Shown piece after piece: positions 25,491 through 34,093 of a stretch of DNA of 64,000 nt. The notes beneath the pieces were generated by a model. That model did no database searches, had not been told where the DNA came from, and saw only the letters and a program-made list of their open reading frames with translations. The first letter of the stretch is position 1; each line of letters begins with the position of its first letter. This DNA is from Chloroflexota bacterium. Lineage in GTDB: Bacteria > Chloroflexota > Dehalococcoidia > Bin125. The stretch lies in the NCBI GenBank assembly GCA_028875225.1, contig JAPPFB010000011.1:62001-126000 (forward strand), read 5' to 3'. The position numbers and the translations under genes are program-made.

Positions 25491-26531
25491 GTGTTCAAGT
25501 CGTCCATTTCCGTCCGTACCCAACTGTTGATCCTGTGCTCGATGCTCGCTGCGCTGGCGGCATCACTGAGCGTCGCCTGTTCCGATGATGAATCCGACGA
25601 CGTGCTGACGATGACCTACATGGCCGGCTTCGTCGCCCAGGCCAACCTGCCCTTCGTCGCGGTCTACGTGGCCGAGGACCAGGGTTTCTTCGCCGACGAG
25701 AACCTGGAGGTCGAGATCCAACATGCCGGGTTCACCGGCGCGCACAAGGGTCTCGTGCTCTCCGGCGAAGTCGACATCACGACGCTGCCTGCATCGGAAA
25801 TGCTTCAGATTCGCGCCAACACCGGCGCGCCGTACGTGGCCGTGATGCTCTTCGGTCAACGGGGAGATTTCGGCTACGCGGTACTCAACTCATCCGGCAT
25901 TTCCTCGCCCTCCGACTTTGTCGGCCGCGACGTCGGGTTCAAGGGCATCGTCCAGGCCGAGTTCCACGCGATGCTCGCCGCGCACGGCCTGACGACGGAC
26001 GACATGAACATGATCGACGTCGGCTTCAATCCGGTCGTGCTGGTCGAGCAACAGGTCGAGGTCTATCCGGTGTTCCTGTCGAACGAGCCGGACACGCTGA
26101 CCCGCAAGCTAAACCAGGAGATCACGGTCTTTGAGGCGGCTGACGACGGCGTGCCGACGCTTGGTGTGGTCTACCTGGTAGGCGAGGAGTTCCTGGAGGA
26201 CGAGACGAACCGCGAGAAGCTGGAGCGGTTCTTGCGGGCCACGGTCCGCGCATTCGAGTTCGCAGTCGATGATCCGGCAGCCGCGATTGAGTCCACAGCC
26301 AAGTTCCTCGCCGAGGATCCGGAGCCGGATCTCGAACACGAGCGGTTCATCCTGGACACCGAGATCGAAAACGCGCTCAGCGATCTGACCCGCGCGAATG
26401 GGGTCGGCTGGTTCACCCAGCAGCAGTTCCGCGCACTGACCGACGTGTTGCTCGAGTATGGCGCGCTGGACAACGACATTGATCTTGAGGCGGCGCTGGA
26501 TCGCTCATTCCTCGAGGACATTCACCAGTAG
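25491..26531 (+). CDS. ABC transporter substrate-binding lipoprotein, NMT1/THI5-like
   Basis: 346-residue periplasmic-type binding protein. From GTG 25491 (AGAGGAG upstream) it has a basic start, a hydrophobic stretch and a lipobox ending at Cys30 (SLSVAC), so it is membrane-anchored. The mature part follows the NMT1/THI5 pattern: FVAVYVAEDQGFFADENLEVEI, GEVDITTLPASEMLQIRA, GRDVGFKG and FLSNEPDTL. Members bind thiamine precursors (ThiY), riboflavin (RibY) or alkanesulfonates. The family resemblance and absence of sulfonate-use genes favour a vitamin precursor, but the ligand is unproven. Confidence 0.85.
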   Translation: MFKSSISVRTQLLILCSMLAALAASLSVACSDDESDDVLTMTYMAGFVAQANLPFVAVYVAEDQGFFADENLEVEIQHAGFTGAHKGLVLSGEVDITTLPASEMLQIRANTGAPYVAVMLFGQRGDFGYAVLNSSGISSPSDFVGRDVGFKGIVQAEFHAMLAAHGLTTDDMNMIDVGFNPVVLVEQQVEVYPVFLSNEPDTLTRKLNQEITVFEAADDGVPTLGVVYLVGEEFLEDETNREKLERFLRATVRAFEFAVDDPAAAIESTAKFLAEDPEPDLEHERFILDTEIENALSDLTRANGVGWFTQQQFRALTDVLLEYGALDNDIDLEAALDRSFLEDIHQ

Positions 26532-26623
26532 GAGCGATCAGCCAGCTCGTGCCCGCCAGTCTCCGTTGGTTGCGTGCTGAGACGCCGTCGTGTTCCAGAG
26601 TTCCCTAGGCCTATCGAGCGCTG

Positions 26624-26656
26624 CGAGATACCCGCGGCAAGCGCGGGTATGACGAG
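26624..26656 (+). repeat. 33-bp interspersed hairpin repeat, forward copy
   Basis: CGAGATACCCGCG, loop GCAAG, CGCGGGTATGACGAG: a 9-bp perfect stem. The identical 33 bases occur in reverse orientation at 51107-51139. It lies between the binding lipoprotein and the ferredoxin gene, both of which end here, so it may also work as a bidirectional transcription stop. Confidence 0.75.
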
Positions 26657-26688
26657 TGTGGTTGGAGGTGGGTGGCGAACCCGAAGCT

Positions 26689-27192
26689 CTAGGCGCGGGT
26701 GCGGAGGAACTTTTCCTGGCCGGGGGTCGGCTTGTCGCCCGGGTAGTGGAGCTTCTTGAGCATGGGCCGGCGAGGGAAGATGTGGACAGCATCCCAACCG
26801 CACGATTGCTCGCAGAGTCTGCAGCCGGTGCAGTTTTTCTCGATGACGACGGCCTGCCCGAAGAAGTCTGACGCCTCGCTGGTGAAGTCCAGCTCCAGCG
26901 CGTCGAAGGGGCAGACGTTGATGCAGATTTCGCAGCCGGAGCCGATGCACTTGTCGGGGTCGACTTCGGCCTTGGGCCATTCCTTCTTGGCAAACTTTCG
27001 GCAGATGTCTCCATCGTCGTCGAGGATGCATTCGACCGGGCAGACGGCGCCACATGCTCCGCAATCAATGCAGAGCGCCGGGTCGATGTAGTGAATGGTG
27101 TTGCGCTCGCCCCAGATGGCGTTGGTCGGACATCGGTTGGTGCAGGCGGTGCAGCCAATGCACGTTTCCACGATTTCGTAGGCCACGACCAA
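26689..27192 (-). CDS. Ferredoxin with four 4Fe-4S cluster motifs
   Basis: 167-residue cytoplasmic electron carrier. Four cysteine sets are visible: Cys11/14/17/21 (CIGCTACTNRCP), 41/44/47/51 (CIDCGACGAVCP), 82/87/90/94 (CIGSGCEICINVCP, a CX4CX2CX3C variant) and 121/124/127/131 (CTGCRLCEQSCG). Alternating cluster ligands suggest two two-cluster ferredoxin units joined in one chain. Such proteins feed oxidoreductases, but no obvious dedicated partner is adjacent; the GltD-like enzyme at 29246 also has an iron-sulphur N-terminus. The start at 27192 (MVVAYEIVETC) fits usual ferredoxin N-termini. Confidence 0.9.
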   Translation of the reverse strand: MVVAYEIVETCIGCTACTNRCPTNAIWGERNTIHYIDPALCIDCGACGAVCPVECILDDDGDICRKFAKKEWPKAEVDPDKCIGSGCEICINVCPFDALELDFTSEASDFFGQAVVIEKNCTGCRLCEQSCGWDAVHIFPRRPMLKKLHYPGDKPTPGQEKFLRTRA

Positions 27193-27328
27193 CTCCTCTG
27201 CGTTCCCGACGGCGCTTCAACGATTATATCTCCGACCGGTTGTCGCATCCAATCAAGAGGGCCACTTGCGCCGATCAGCAAGTATTGCTCGTATAGTGAG
27301 GATGTGGCGGCCGGGATTAGGTGCTCCT

Positions 27329-28690
27329 ATGTTGGAAATTTCTGAGCGTGTTCCTCGCGCCGTAGTGGGATTGGTGGCGGGTGTTTCGCTCCTGGCGGTG
27401 GCGATCGTCGCCTGCGGTGACGACGCGCCGGAAGAGGTGGCGCAGCAGGCTCAGGAAGAGGCCGCGACTCAGGCCCAGCAGCAGCAACAACAAGCTGAGC
27501 CGATCGACGCTGCGCAACAGCAACAGGCGACCGAGCCGGAAGCCCAGCAGGCGGCGACTGAGGCTGAATCTGATCCCGAGCCTGAGCAGACGGAGGCCGA
27601 GCAAGCTTCGTCCGAGGATGAGGCCGCCGAGCCAGACACCGAGACGGAGCAATCGGTCAGCGATCCGAACCGCGACACGCTCAACGACGGAGAACTCTTC
27701 AGTTCTTCGATCACCCCCGACGAGACGGAGAAACTGTTCAAGTTCCAGGCGTCGACGAGCGCCTGGCTGCGGATCTTCGTCGATGGCAAGGGCGGCATGG
27801 ATCCTGTCGTCACCCTCCTGCAACCGGACGGCGTCGAAGTGGCGGTCAATGACGACTTGTCGACGACGAACCGCGACTCCTTGCTCATCGCACAGGTGCC
27901 GGTCGAGGGTTTGCAACTGATCCGCGTGCAGCCGTTCGATTCCAACGGGATTGGCGACTTCATCATCCAGGTACAGACGCTGACCATCGGCGCCGACGAC
28001 GACAACGCGATCATGGCCGTGGGCACGAGCAATGACGGCCGACTGAACACTCCGGGCGACGTCGATGTGTTTGAGTTCCAGGCGGAGATTGGACAGCAAC
28101 TGTTCGTGCTGGTCGACGGCGACACCGGTGTTGACGTCTTCGCCCAGCTGTTCCAGCCCGATGGCAACTTGCTGCAGATCGATGACGATGGCGGGCATGG
28201 ACTGGATTCGGAGATCTACTTCACCGCGGAGTCGGCCGGACTCTGGCGCGTCGAAGTGTGGCCGGCATCGAACAAGGCCGGGCAGCGGCAGTTGATCGGC
28301 GCCTACCGGATCACCGTGCAGGAGGGCCTGCCGACCAGCGCGGTCAACGAAGCGGTCGCATCGGACCTGGCCGGGGCTGCGCTGACGTTCCTGCAGGCGC
28401 TGCGCGACGGCGATGCGGCCACGATTCTGGCGCTGGCCGGACCTGAGGCGTTGACCATCTGGGGTTGGGACGACGTGGGCGACATCGGCCGCGACATCCA
28501 GAAGATCCAGTCGATCGACCTGGGCGGCGAGATCCTGCAGTCGGTGTCGTACGGCGACGTGTTGCACTCGGCCCGCGGACGCGTTTACTTCCAGTTCTCA
28601 GAGAGCGACTGGATGCGGGTGGAGCTGATTCAATTGGGCGGCCACTGGCTGGTCGATGACTGGGCGCACAGCGTCGGCCCTCCGAGCTGA
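27329..28690 (+). CDS. Surface lipoprotein with Q/E-rich linker and two PPC-like domains
   Basis: 453-residue predicted lipoprotein. The hydrophobic N-terminus LVAGVSLLAVAIVAC ends in a lipobox cysteine near residue 29. Next comes about 90 residues rich in Gln, Glu and Ala, a flexible spacer, then two beta-sandwich repeats resembling bacterial pre-peptidase C-terminal (PPC/DVUA0089) domains: one around FKFQASTSAWLRIFVDG..DPVVTLLQPDG and one around FEFQAEIGQQLFVLVDG..VDVFAQLFQPDG. The last 100 residues (ALTFLQALRDGDAATILALAG..GHWLVDDW) look NTF2-like. It has the layout of a cell-surface binding protein. ATG 27329 is chosen; ATG 27302 is 5 bases after a TATAGT and is an alternative. Confidence 0.75.
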   Translation: MLEISERVPRAVVGLVAGVSLLAVAIVACGDDAPEEVAQQAQEEAATQAQQQQQQAEPIDAAQQQQATEPEAQQAATEAESDPEPEQTEAEQASSEDEAAEPDTETEQSVSDPNRDTLNDGELFSSSITPDETEKLFKFQASTSAWLRIFVDGKGGMDPVVTLLQPDGVEVAVNDDLSTTNRDSLLIAQVPVEGLQLIRVQPFDSNGIGDFIIQVQTLTIGADDDNAIMAVGTSNDGRLNTPGDVDVFEFQAEIGQQLFVLVDGDTGVDVFAQLFQPDGNLLQIDDDGGHGLDSEIYFTAESAGLWRVEVWPASNKAGQRQLIGAYRITVQEGLPTSAVNEAVASDLAGAALTFLQALRDGDAATILALAGPEALTIWGWDDVGDIGRDIQKIQSIDLGGEILQSVSYGDVLHSARGRVYFQFSESDWMRVELIQLGGHWLVDDWAHSVGPPS

Positions 28691-28788
28691 TTCCTGAGTC
28701 TCCGGATTCTGCGAACGGACTCATCGCGGCCTGCTGATATCGTCGTGTTCGATTCGGTTGTCAGCGCAGCGCGCGTGGGGAGCATTGC

Positions 28789-29235
28789 ATGTCGGAACAA
28801 CGCTCTGATTCGGACGGTCCGCTGGACGGGGTGATTGTGATGACCAATGGCCAAGAGGCCGATTGGTCGAATCACCGCTCGGGGATGGCCATTCAGTTTG
28901 GAGTCTCAGGCGACCTGTCCGGGTCGGAAGAGGTGTTCATGACCCGGCAGAAGATTCCGCCGGGGATGTACTCAACGCCGCACTGGCACGTCAACTGCGA
29001 GACCGCGATGTACATCCTCCAGGGGCCGATCGTGATGTCGTATGGGGAGCAGCTGGAGCATGTCCACGAGGTGGAGACCGGAGACTTCCTCTACGTGCCG
29101 CCGCGAGCGATCCATCAGATCGGCAATCCGCGCAACGACCGTGACGCGGAAGTGGTGCTCTGCCGCAACGCGGCCGAGGAGATCGTGGCCGAGGTGGACA
29201 TTCCCGGCGCGCCCGGTTGTTCGCCGGCCAAGTGA
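28789..29235 (+). CDS. Cupin domain protein
   Basis: 148-residue single-domain cupin. Metal-binding motif 1 is PHWHVNCETAMYILQGPI and motif 2 is DFLYVPPRAIHQIGNP, together giving the His/Glu ligands of a small beta-barrel. Cupins of this size are found as dioxygenases, isomerases or sugar-sensing proteins; nothing nearby fixes the reaction. GGGGAGC precedes the ATG. It ends 11 bases from the end of the convergent GltD-like gene. Confidence 0.85.
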   Translation: MSEQRSDSDGPLDGVIVMTNGQEADWSNHRSGMAIQFGVSGDLSGSEEVFMTRQKIPPGMYSTPHWHVNCETAMYILQGPIVMSYGEQLEHVHEVETGDFLYVPPRAIHQIGNPRNDRDAEVVLCRNAAEEIVAEVDIPGAPGCSPAK

Positions 29236-29245
29236 TCAGCAGCGG

Positions 29246-30781
29246 TCAGCCGGCCGCCATTGCGAAGGCGCGCTCGGCCTGCAGTTCTTCGAGATAGTTC
29301 AACATTGCCGGGATCGCCTGGTGGGCGCCGCGCAGCGCGGTGACAACGAGATCGGCGCCGATCACGTTGTCGCCGCCGGCGAATACGCCGGGGCGCGATG
29401 TTCTGCCCTGTTCGTCGACAATAACCTCGCCCCAGTCGTTGACGTCGATGCCCGAGTCGCCGTAGACATCGCGGCCCACGTCGTAGCCGACCGCGACGAC
29501 GAACGAATCGCAGTCAATCACGAACTCGGAGCCGGGCACTGGTTGCGGGCGGCGGCGTCCACTGTCGTCGGGTTCGCCGAGACTCATGCGGACGCATTCA
29601 ATCCCGACCACTGCGCCATCCTTGCCAATCAGGCGAACCGGAGTGGTGAGGTACTCGAACGTGACGCCCTCTTCACGCGCGTGGCGTCGCTCCTCTTCGC
29701 GGCCGATCATCTCGTTCTCGGTCCGGCGATAGAGCAGTGTGACGTTGTTGGCGCCCAGTCGGATCGCTGAGCGGACGCAGTCCATCGAGGTGTCGCCACC
29801 GCCGACGACTACGACGTTGCGTCCGACGTGGGGGCGGCTACGTAATGCGGTGGGCAGGAATGCGTCGTCGAGGTTGGCGCGGACCAGGAATTCGGTGGCG
29901 CTGTAGACGCCGGCGAGGCGTTCGCCTTCGAGTCCGAGCTGCTTGCCCATACTGGCGCCATGGGCGAGGAACACCGCGTCCCAGCGCGACAGTTCGTCCC
30001 AGCCGACGTCGGAGCCGACCCGAGTATCGAATCGGAACTCAACACCGGCGGCCATCAGCGCCTCGGCCTTCTCGTCGACGATGTCCTTGGCCGTCTTGAA
30101 GTTGGGGATGCCGTAGCGCAGGACGCCTCCGGCCGCAGGCCAGGCCTCGAAGACCGTCACGTCGTGGCCGGCGGCGCGCATCTGCTCGGCGACAGCCAGT
30201 CCGGCGGGTCCAGCTCCGACGACGGCGACCCGCTGTCCAGTTTCGATCTCTGGATGAGGAACGGGGAAGCCGCCGCGTCGTTCGCGGTCCCAGTCGCCGA
30301 GAAACGCTTCCAGCTTGCCAATGGCGACCGGTTTGGCGTTCTTGCCGACGACGCAGACGCCCTCGCACAGGGCTTCCTGGGGACAGAGCCGGCCACAGAG
30401 TTCGGGCATCTCGGATGTTTGGCGGAAGACGGCTGCGGCGTCGGCCAGTTTGCCGATCTCGAGGAAGGCCAGGGCCCCGGGGATGTCGTTGTCAATGGGG
30501 CAGGCTCGGGTACAGGGGGCTGCGGGACATTGAATGCAGCGCTGCGCCTCGAACATCGCCGGGCCGGCGGTGTAGCCGTAGTAGACCTCTTGCCAGTTAT
30601 GGATGCGGTCGTGAGGCGTCTGCTTGGTGACGTGGTGAGGTGGAATCCTCAGGCGCTGCCGGCGATCGATCGGCTGGCCGGCGCGGGTGAGTTGGGGCTG
30701 CTTCTGGCGCTTCGTATTCGCCCGCCGATCAGGCGGTTCCTCTGGCTCGTCGAAACTGGAATCTGTCGTTTCGTTCAGCAT
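29246..30781 (-). CDS. GltD-like FAD-dependent NAD(P)H oxidoreductase
   Basis: 511-residue homologue of the glutamate synthase small subunit and related electron-transfer flavoproteins. The N-terminal helical domain has the cysteine sets CIQCPAAPCTRACP and CGRLCPQEALCEGVC for two iron-sulphur clusters, then FAD (VAVVGAGPAGLAVAEQM) and NADPH (VVVVGGGDTSMDCV) Rossmann motifs; the end has GVFAGGDNVIGADLVVTALRGA. No glutamate synthase large subunit is in the window, so it may serve another oxidoreductase, such as a dihydropyrimidine or 2-oxoacid enzyme. The first 45 residues are unusually basic and disordered. Confidence 0.88.
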   Translation of the reverse strand: MLNETTDSSFDEPEEPPDRRANTKRQKQPQLTRAGQPIDRRQRLRIPPHHVTKQTPHDRIHNWQEVYYGYTAGPAMFEAQRCIQCPAAPCTRACPIDNDIPGALAFLEIGKLADAAAVFRQTSEMPELCGRLCPQEALCEGVCVVGKNAKPVAIGKLEAFLGDWDRERRGGFPVPHPEIETGQRVAVVGAGPAGLAVAEQMRAAGHDVTVFEAWPAAGGVLRYGIPNFKTAKDIVDEKAEALMAAGVEFRFDTRVGSDVGWDELSRWDAVFLAHGASMGKQLGLEGERLAGVYSATEFLVRANLDDAFLPTALRSRPHVGRNVVVVGGGDTSMDCVRSAIRLGANNVTLLYRRTENEMIGREEERRHAREEGVTFEYLTTPVRLIGKDGAVVGIECVRMSLGEPDDSGRRRPQPVPGSEFVIDCDSFVVAVGYDVGRDVYGDSGIDVNDWGEVIVDEQGRTSRPGVFAGGDNVIGADLVVTALRGAHQAIPAMLNYLEELQAERAFAMAAG

Positions 30782-30857
30782 CTCAGCTCACACGCTCCTC
30801 GCTCCGAACCGTGCGACTTGAGTTCATCATAGTTCTGTCGGTCCTCGGTCTGCCTGA

Positions 30858-30863
30858 TAGCCT
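30858..30863 (+). promoter_or_regulatory. Putative leaderless -10 element (TAGCCT)
   Basis: TAGCCT ends 6 bases before ATG 30870 of the SirB1-like gene; there is no ribosome-binding site. It lies in the 88-base divergent region with the GltD-like gene. Confidence 0.4.
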
Positions 30864-30869
30864 CGATTC

Positions 30870-31742
30870 ATGGGCGACGATGTCAGGCAACATTCTGTAA
30901 AACATGACGATCTTCGGCTGGCACGGCAATTCGGCGCGCTCGCCAGAGGCAGTGAGCACGCGGTCCGTCTCGACCTGTGCTGCTTCCTGATCGGCCGAAT
31001 CATCGAGCCGGAGTTCAACCAGCTGGCCGCCCTGGTCAAGCTGGACGAACTGGCCGAAGAAGTGCGAGGCGGCGGCAGCCCGACGCCCGCTGAGCAGGTC
31101 GAGCGGCTCCGACAGGTGTTGTTCGAGGAGCATCAGTTTCAAGGCGACACCGAGACCTACTACGATCCGGCCAACTGCTGTCTGCATTCCGCGCTGGAGA
31201 CGGGACGCGGCATGCCAATCACGCTTGCGGTCTTGATGATCGAGGTGGCACGTCGGGCAGGACTGGAGTTGCACGGGGTTGGCGCTCCGTTCCATTTCCT
31301 GGTCAAGTACCACGATCCGGACGCCGATTCCGAGCGTTTCCTCGATCCGTTTCGTGGGGGACGCGAGATCGACCGGGACGCGCTGAGCGAACGTCTCCGG
31401 GCCAATGACCGCGGCGCCGGGCCGAATCCGGAGTCGTTCCTCGCATCGGTCACCAAACGGCAGATTCTGCAGCGGATCCTGACCAACCTCAAGGGCGCGG
31501 CGGTGCGCCAGCGGGACTACTTCGCGGCGATCACCGCGACCGATTTCTTGTTGGCGCTGACGCCCTGGTCGCTGGAGGATCGGCGTGATCGGGGCCTGCT
31601 CTGTTACCAGACCGGCCAATACATCGAGGCGCTCGACGACTTGCAGCAGTATCACGAGCATTCCTCCGGGGCGCCGGACGCGGACCGGGTCGCCGACTTC
31701 ATCGAGCGGGTGCGCCTGCGGATCGCCGAGGAGAGCGGCTGA
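30870..31742 (+). CDS. SirB1-like transglutaminase-fold protein with C-terminal TPR
   Basis: 290-residue protein of the SirB1/YchA family. A papain-like transglutaminase core is suggested by ETYYDPANCCLHSALETGRGMPITLAVLMIEVARRAG, where the usual Cys (N.SC) is present in the NCCL context, followed by FHFLVKYHDPDAD with a His and LDPFRGG. The C-terminal part LTPWSLEDRRDRGLLCYQTGQYIEALDDLQQY is a tetratricopeptide pair. YchA-type proteins are poorly understood; a role as a protein-modifying or chaperone factor is only suspected. It is separated from yjbQ by 155 bases. Confidence 0.82.
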   Translation: MGDDVRQHSVKHDDLRLARQFGALARGSEHAVRLDLCCFLIGRIIEPEFNQLAALVKLDELAEEVRGGGSPTPAEQVERLRQVLFEEHQFQGDTETYYDPANCCLHSALETGRGMPITLAVLMIEVARRAGLELHGVGAPFHFLVKYHDPDADSERFLDPFRGGREIDRDALSERLRANDRGAGPNPESFLASVTKRQILQRILTNLKGAAVRQRDYFAAITATDFLLALTPWSLEDRRDRGLLCYQTGQYIEALDDLQQYHEHSSGAPDADRVADFIERVRLRIAEESG

Positions 31743-31897
31743 TCCACCGTCCAGGTACGACGTTGGCGCGCTTCGTCGGCAACGGCAGATTGTTTTCCGC
31801 TATATTCAGTTGAAGCGGCCGCCGGGAATGCTGCAACCGACGCCGCGGAACTCATTTTCTGATTCCATCATCTCGCAGCTTGAGAAACCAAAGGGGA

Positions 31898-32419
31898 ATG
31901 GCCAACGCGACAGCCCTGCGCAGTGTCAACGGGGCTGTGACGAATAGCGCGGTGCCTGCCAACGCCTTCCGTCACGTACACGACGAACTTCGGTATCGCA
32001 CCGAGGACGGTCCGTCGTTCCGTGACATCACCGAAGAGGTACGAGCGATCGTCCACCGCTCCGGTGTCGGATTCGGACAGGTTTCCGTCTTCTCACAGCA
32101 CACGACCGCTGCCATCATTCTGCAGGAGCACGAACCACTGCTCCTGGACGACCTGCGTGATCGATTGATCGCGTTCGGTCCGCCGGAGACCTACTACCGG
32201 CACAATGACTTCGAGATCCGCACAGTCAACATGCACGAGAACGAGCCTGAGAATGGTCACTCGCATGTCCAGCACATGATGCTGGGCACGTCGGAGACCA
32301 TTCCGGTGCTGAGCGGCGAGTTGCATATCGGCGAGTTTCAGTCCATCTTCCTGGTCGAGCTTGACGAGTCGCGCAATCGACGCGTCAGCGTGACCGTGCT
32401 GGGAGTTCCGGGCGAGTAG
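31898..32419 (+). CDS. yjbQ: YjbQ family protein (secondary thiamine-phosphate synthase type)
   Basis: 173-residue YjbQ-family enzyme; YjbQ can form thiamine phosphate when overproduced, but its physiological role is unsettled. Conserved segments are FGQVSVFSQHTTAAIILQEHEP and the histidine-rich GHSHVQHMMLGTSETIPV. The first 25 residues extend beyond the usual length. The ATG 31898 start follows AAGGGG; a TTG at 31880 is possible. A TATATT at 31801-31806 is a promoter candidate. A strong hairpin at 32446-32477 ends the unit. Thiamine link to the NMT1/THI5-like importer is possible but far away. Confidence 0.85.
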   Translation: MANATALRSVNGAVTNSAVPANAFRHVHDELRYRTEDGPSFRDITEEVRAIVHRSGVGFGQVSVFSQHTTAAIILQEHEPLLLDDLRDRLIAFGPPETYYRHNDFEIRTVNMHENEPENGHSHVQHMMLGTSETIPVLSGELHIGEFQSIFLVELDESRNRRVSVTVLGVPGE

Positions 32420-32445
32420 CTCGGCGACTCAATCGGTCCCAACCA

Positions 32446-32477
32446 ACGACCGCTCCGGCGCCCGCCGGGGCGGTCGT
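32446..32477 (+). terminator. Intrinsic terminator after yjbQ
   Basis: ACGACCGC with wobble T, CCGGCG, loop of two, CGCCGG, GCGGTCGT: about 15 bp of stem, followed by TTTCTAT. It lies 27 bases after the yjbQ stop. The tail runs into the TATACT -10 element of the next gene. Confidence 0.75.
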
Positions 32478-32480
32478 TTC

Positions 32481-32486
32481 TATACT
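32481..32486 (+). promoter_or_regulatory. Putative leaderless -10 element (TATACT)
   Basis: TATACT, a close match to the consensus, ends 6 bases before ATG 32493 and directly follows the yjbQ terminator. No ribosome-binding site is present, and the -35 position is occupied by the hairpin. Confidence 0.5.
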
Positions 32487-32492
32487 CGGGCC

Positions 32493-33665
32493 ATGACGCA
32501 GCGCGGCCCGAGCACGTTCGATCCGACGGCCGTGGCCGGACAGAACCTCGACACGCCGCTTTCCCGGATCCTTGCCGACCGCATCCAATGTGACGGTCCG
32601 ATCAGCTTCGCCGAATGGATGGAGGCCTGCCTCTACCATCCACAGTTCGGCTACTACCGATCGGGCAGACCAACGGTCGGACGGGATGGCGACTTCCTGA
32701 CCAGCCCCGAGGTGCATCCGATCTTCGGAGCGGCCGTCGGGCACATTGCGCTCGAACTGTGGAACAATCTTGACCGCCCCGGGCGATTCGAGATGGTTGA
32801 GGTCGGGCCGGGAACCGGGGCGCTGGCGGAGTCCATGCTCCGACATCTGCATTCGTCCGCTCCAGAGTTGGCTGCCGCCTGCCGACTCTCCCTGGTTGAG
32901 CCTGACGCCGCGGCCGCTGCACAGCAGGCCGAGAGGTTACGGGCAGTTCTACGGCCAGACCAGATCGAGTTCCTCCCGCATCTCGACGAACTTCCGGAGG
33001 GATATCACCTGGTCGTCGCCAACGAGTTGTTGGATGCGTTGCCGGTTCACCGTCTGAGATTCACTGGAGGCGTCTGGCGCGAGCTACACGTCGACTGCTC
33101 GCCAGCGCTGGGATTTCACGATCTCGCAGTCGATCTGAGCACTCCACAGTTGCTGCAGCCTCTGAGCAGGGTGACGGCGGCCGAGCAACAGACTGTCGAA
33201 GTCTCGTCGGAGCGGGGATCCGTGGTGACCCGGTTGGCCGTCGCAGTGGGCGAACGGGGATTGCTGCTGTTGCTGGACTATGGCTACGCGCGGGAGCGTC
33301 TCTACGCTTCCTGGCGGCGCGACGGAACGTTGATGACCTTTCGCAATCACGTTCCGGGCGACGATCTGTACGTCCATCCGGGGGAACAGGACATCACGGC
33401 GCATATCGATGTTGACCAGGTGCGAGAGGCGGCGCAGTCGGCAGGCATGTCGCCGTTGCCGGCGTTGTCTCAGGCCCAGTGGTTGCAACAAATGGGCGCC
33501 GCCGTGATGCCGGCTGTGGCGGACGCTGAGATGGAGACCGGCCGCTACCTGGCGGCGAGGCGTGCGATCGAAACGCTCACCGATCCTGCGGGACTGGGAC
33601 GAATCGCGGTGATGGGATTCAGCCGAGGTGCGGTGGGCTCCTTGCCCGGTTGGAGCGGGCCATGA
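32493..33665 (+). CDS. MidA/NDUFAF7-type SAM-dependent methyltransferase
   Basis: 390-residue class I methyltransferase of the MidA/NDUFAF7 family, which symmetrically dimethylates an arginine of complex I in mitochondria; bacterial members likely have related protein substrates. Features: ISFAEWMEACLYHPQFGYYRSG, GRDGDFLTSPEVHPIFG, the SAM loop EVGPGTGALAESML, and VVANELLDALPVHRL. Ends with an ATGA overlap into the peroxiredoxin gene, starting an operon with peroxiredoxin and M20 peptidase. Confidence 0.88.
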   Translation: MTQRGPSTFDPTAVAGQNLDTPLSRILADRIQCDGPISFAEWMEACLYHPQFGYYRSGRPTVGRDGDFLTSPEVHPIFGAAVGHIALELWNNLDRPGRFEMVEVGPGTGALAESMLRHLHSSAPELAAACRLSLVEPDAAAAAQQAERLRAVLRPDQIEFLPHLDELPEGYHLVVANELLDALPVHRLRFTGGVWRELHVDCSPALGFHDLAVDLSTPQLLQPLSRVTAAEQQTVEVSSERGSVVTRLAVAVGERGLLLLLDYGYARERLYASWRRDGTLMTFRNHVPGDDLYVHPGEQDITAHIDVDQVREAAQSAGMSPLPALSQAQWLQQMGAAVMPAVADAEMETGRYLAARRAIETLTDPAGLGRIAVMGFSRGAVGSLPGWSGP

Positions 33666-34093
33666 TTGGCGTCGGCGACCAACTGCCGGACACCGAACTC
33701 AACCTGCGCGAATACCTGTCCGATGGTCCGTTGCTGATCCTGTTCTACGCGGAAGCCAGTACCCCGCTGTGTACTCAGCAGTTGTGCGCATTCCGCGACG
33801 ACGAGGAGATGATCAACGAGCTGGGCGCGTCGGTGGTCGCAGTCTCTTCGGACCCGCCCTGGGAACTTGAGCGATTTGACGCCGAACATCGCTTCCCGTT
33901 CCCGCTGCTTTCCGACCCGGCGCTTGAGGCGGCCGGGACATTCGGGGTCGTCGATGAATCCGGCAAGCGGGCCCAACGGGCGGCATTCGTCGCCGACGCC
34001 GCAGGCGATATACGGCTTGCGATTCCGTTCTATCAGCCGAACAATCTCGATGACTACCAGGAAATCTTTTCGGCGCTTGGCCTGGACATCTGA
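33662..34093 (+). CDS. Peroxiredoxin, PrxQ/BCP type
   Basis: 143-residue thiol peroxidase reducing peroxides through a thioredoxin-like fold. The active site STPLCTQQLCAFRDD aligns with the BCP motif, putting the peroxidatic Cys at 37 and the resolving Cys at 42; SSDPPWELERFDAEHRFPFPLLSDP and FGVVDE are family segments. An upstream ATG at 33650 is in frame, but 33662 gives ATGA coupling to the methyltransferase. It is followed by the peptidase with a TGATG overlap. Thioredoxin (59470) is a likely reductant. Confidence 0.85.
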   Translation: MIGVGDQLPDTELNLREYLSDGPLLILFYAEASTPLCTQQLCAFRDDEEMINELGASVVAVSSDPPWELERFDAEHRFPFPLLSDPALEAAGTFGVVDESGKRAQRAAFVADAAGDIRLAIPFYQPNNLDDYQEIFSALGLDI

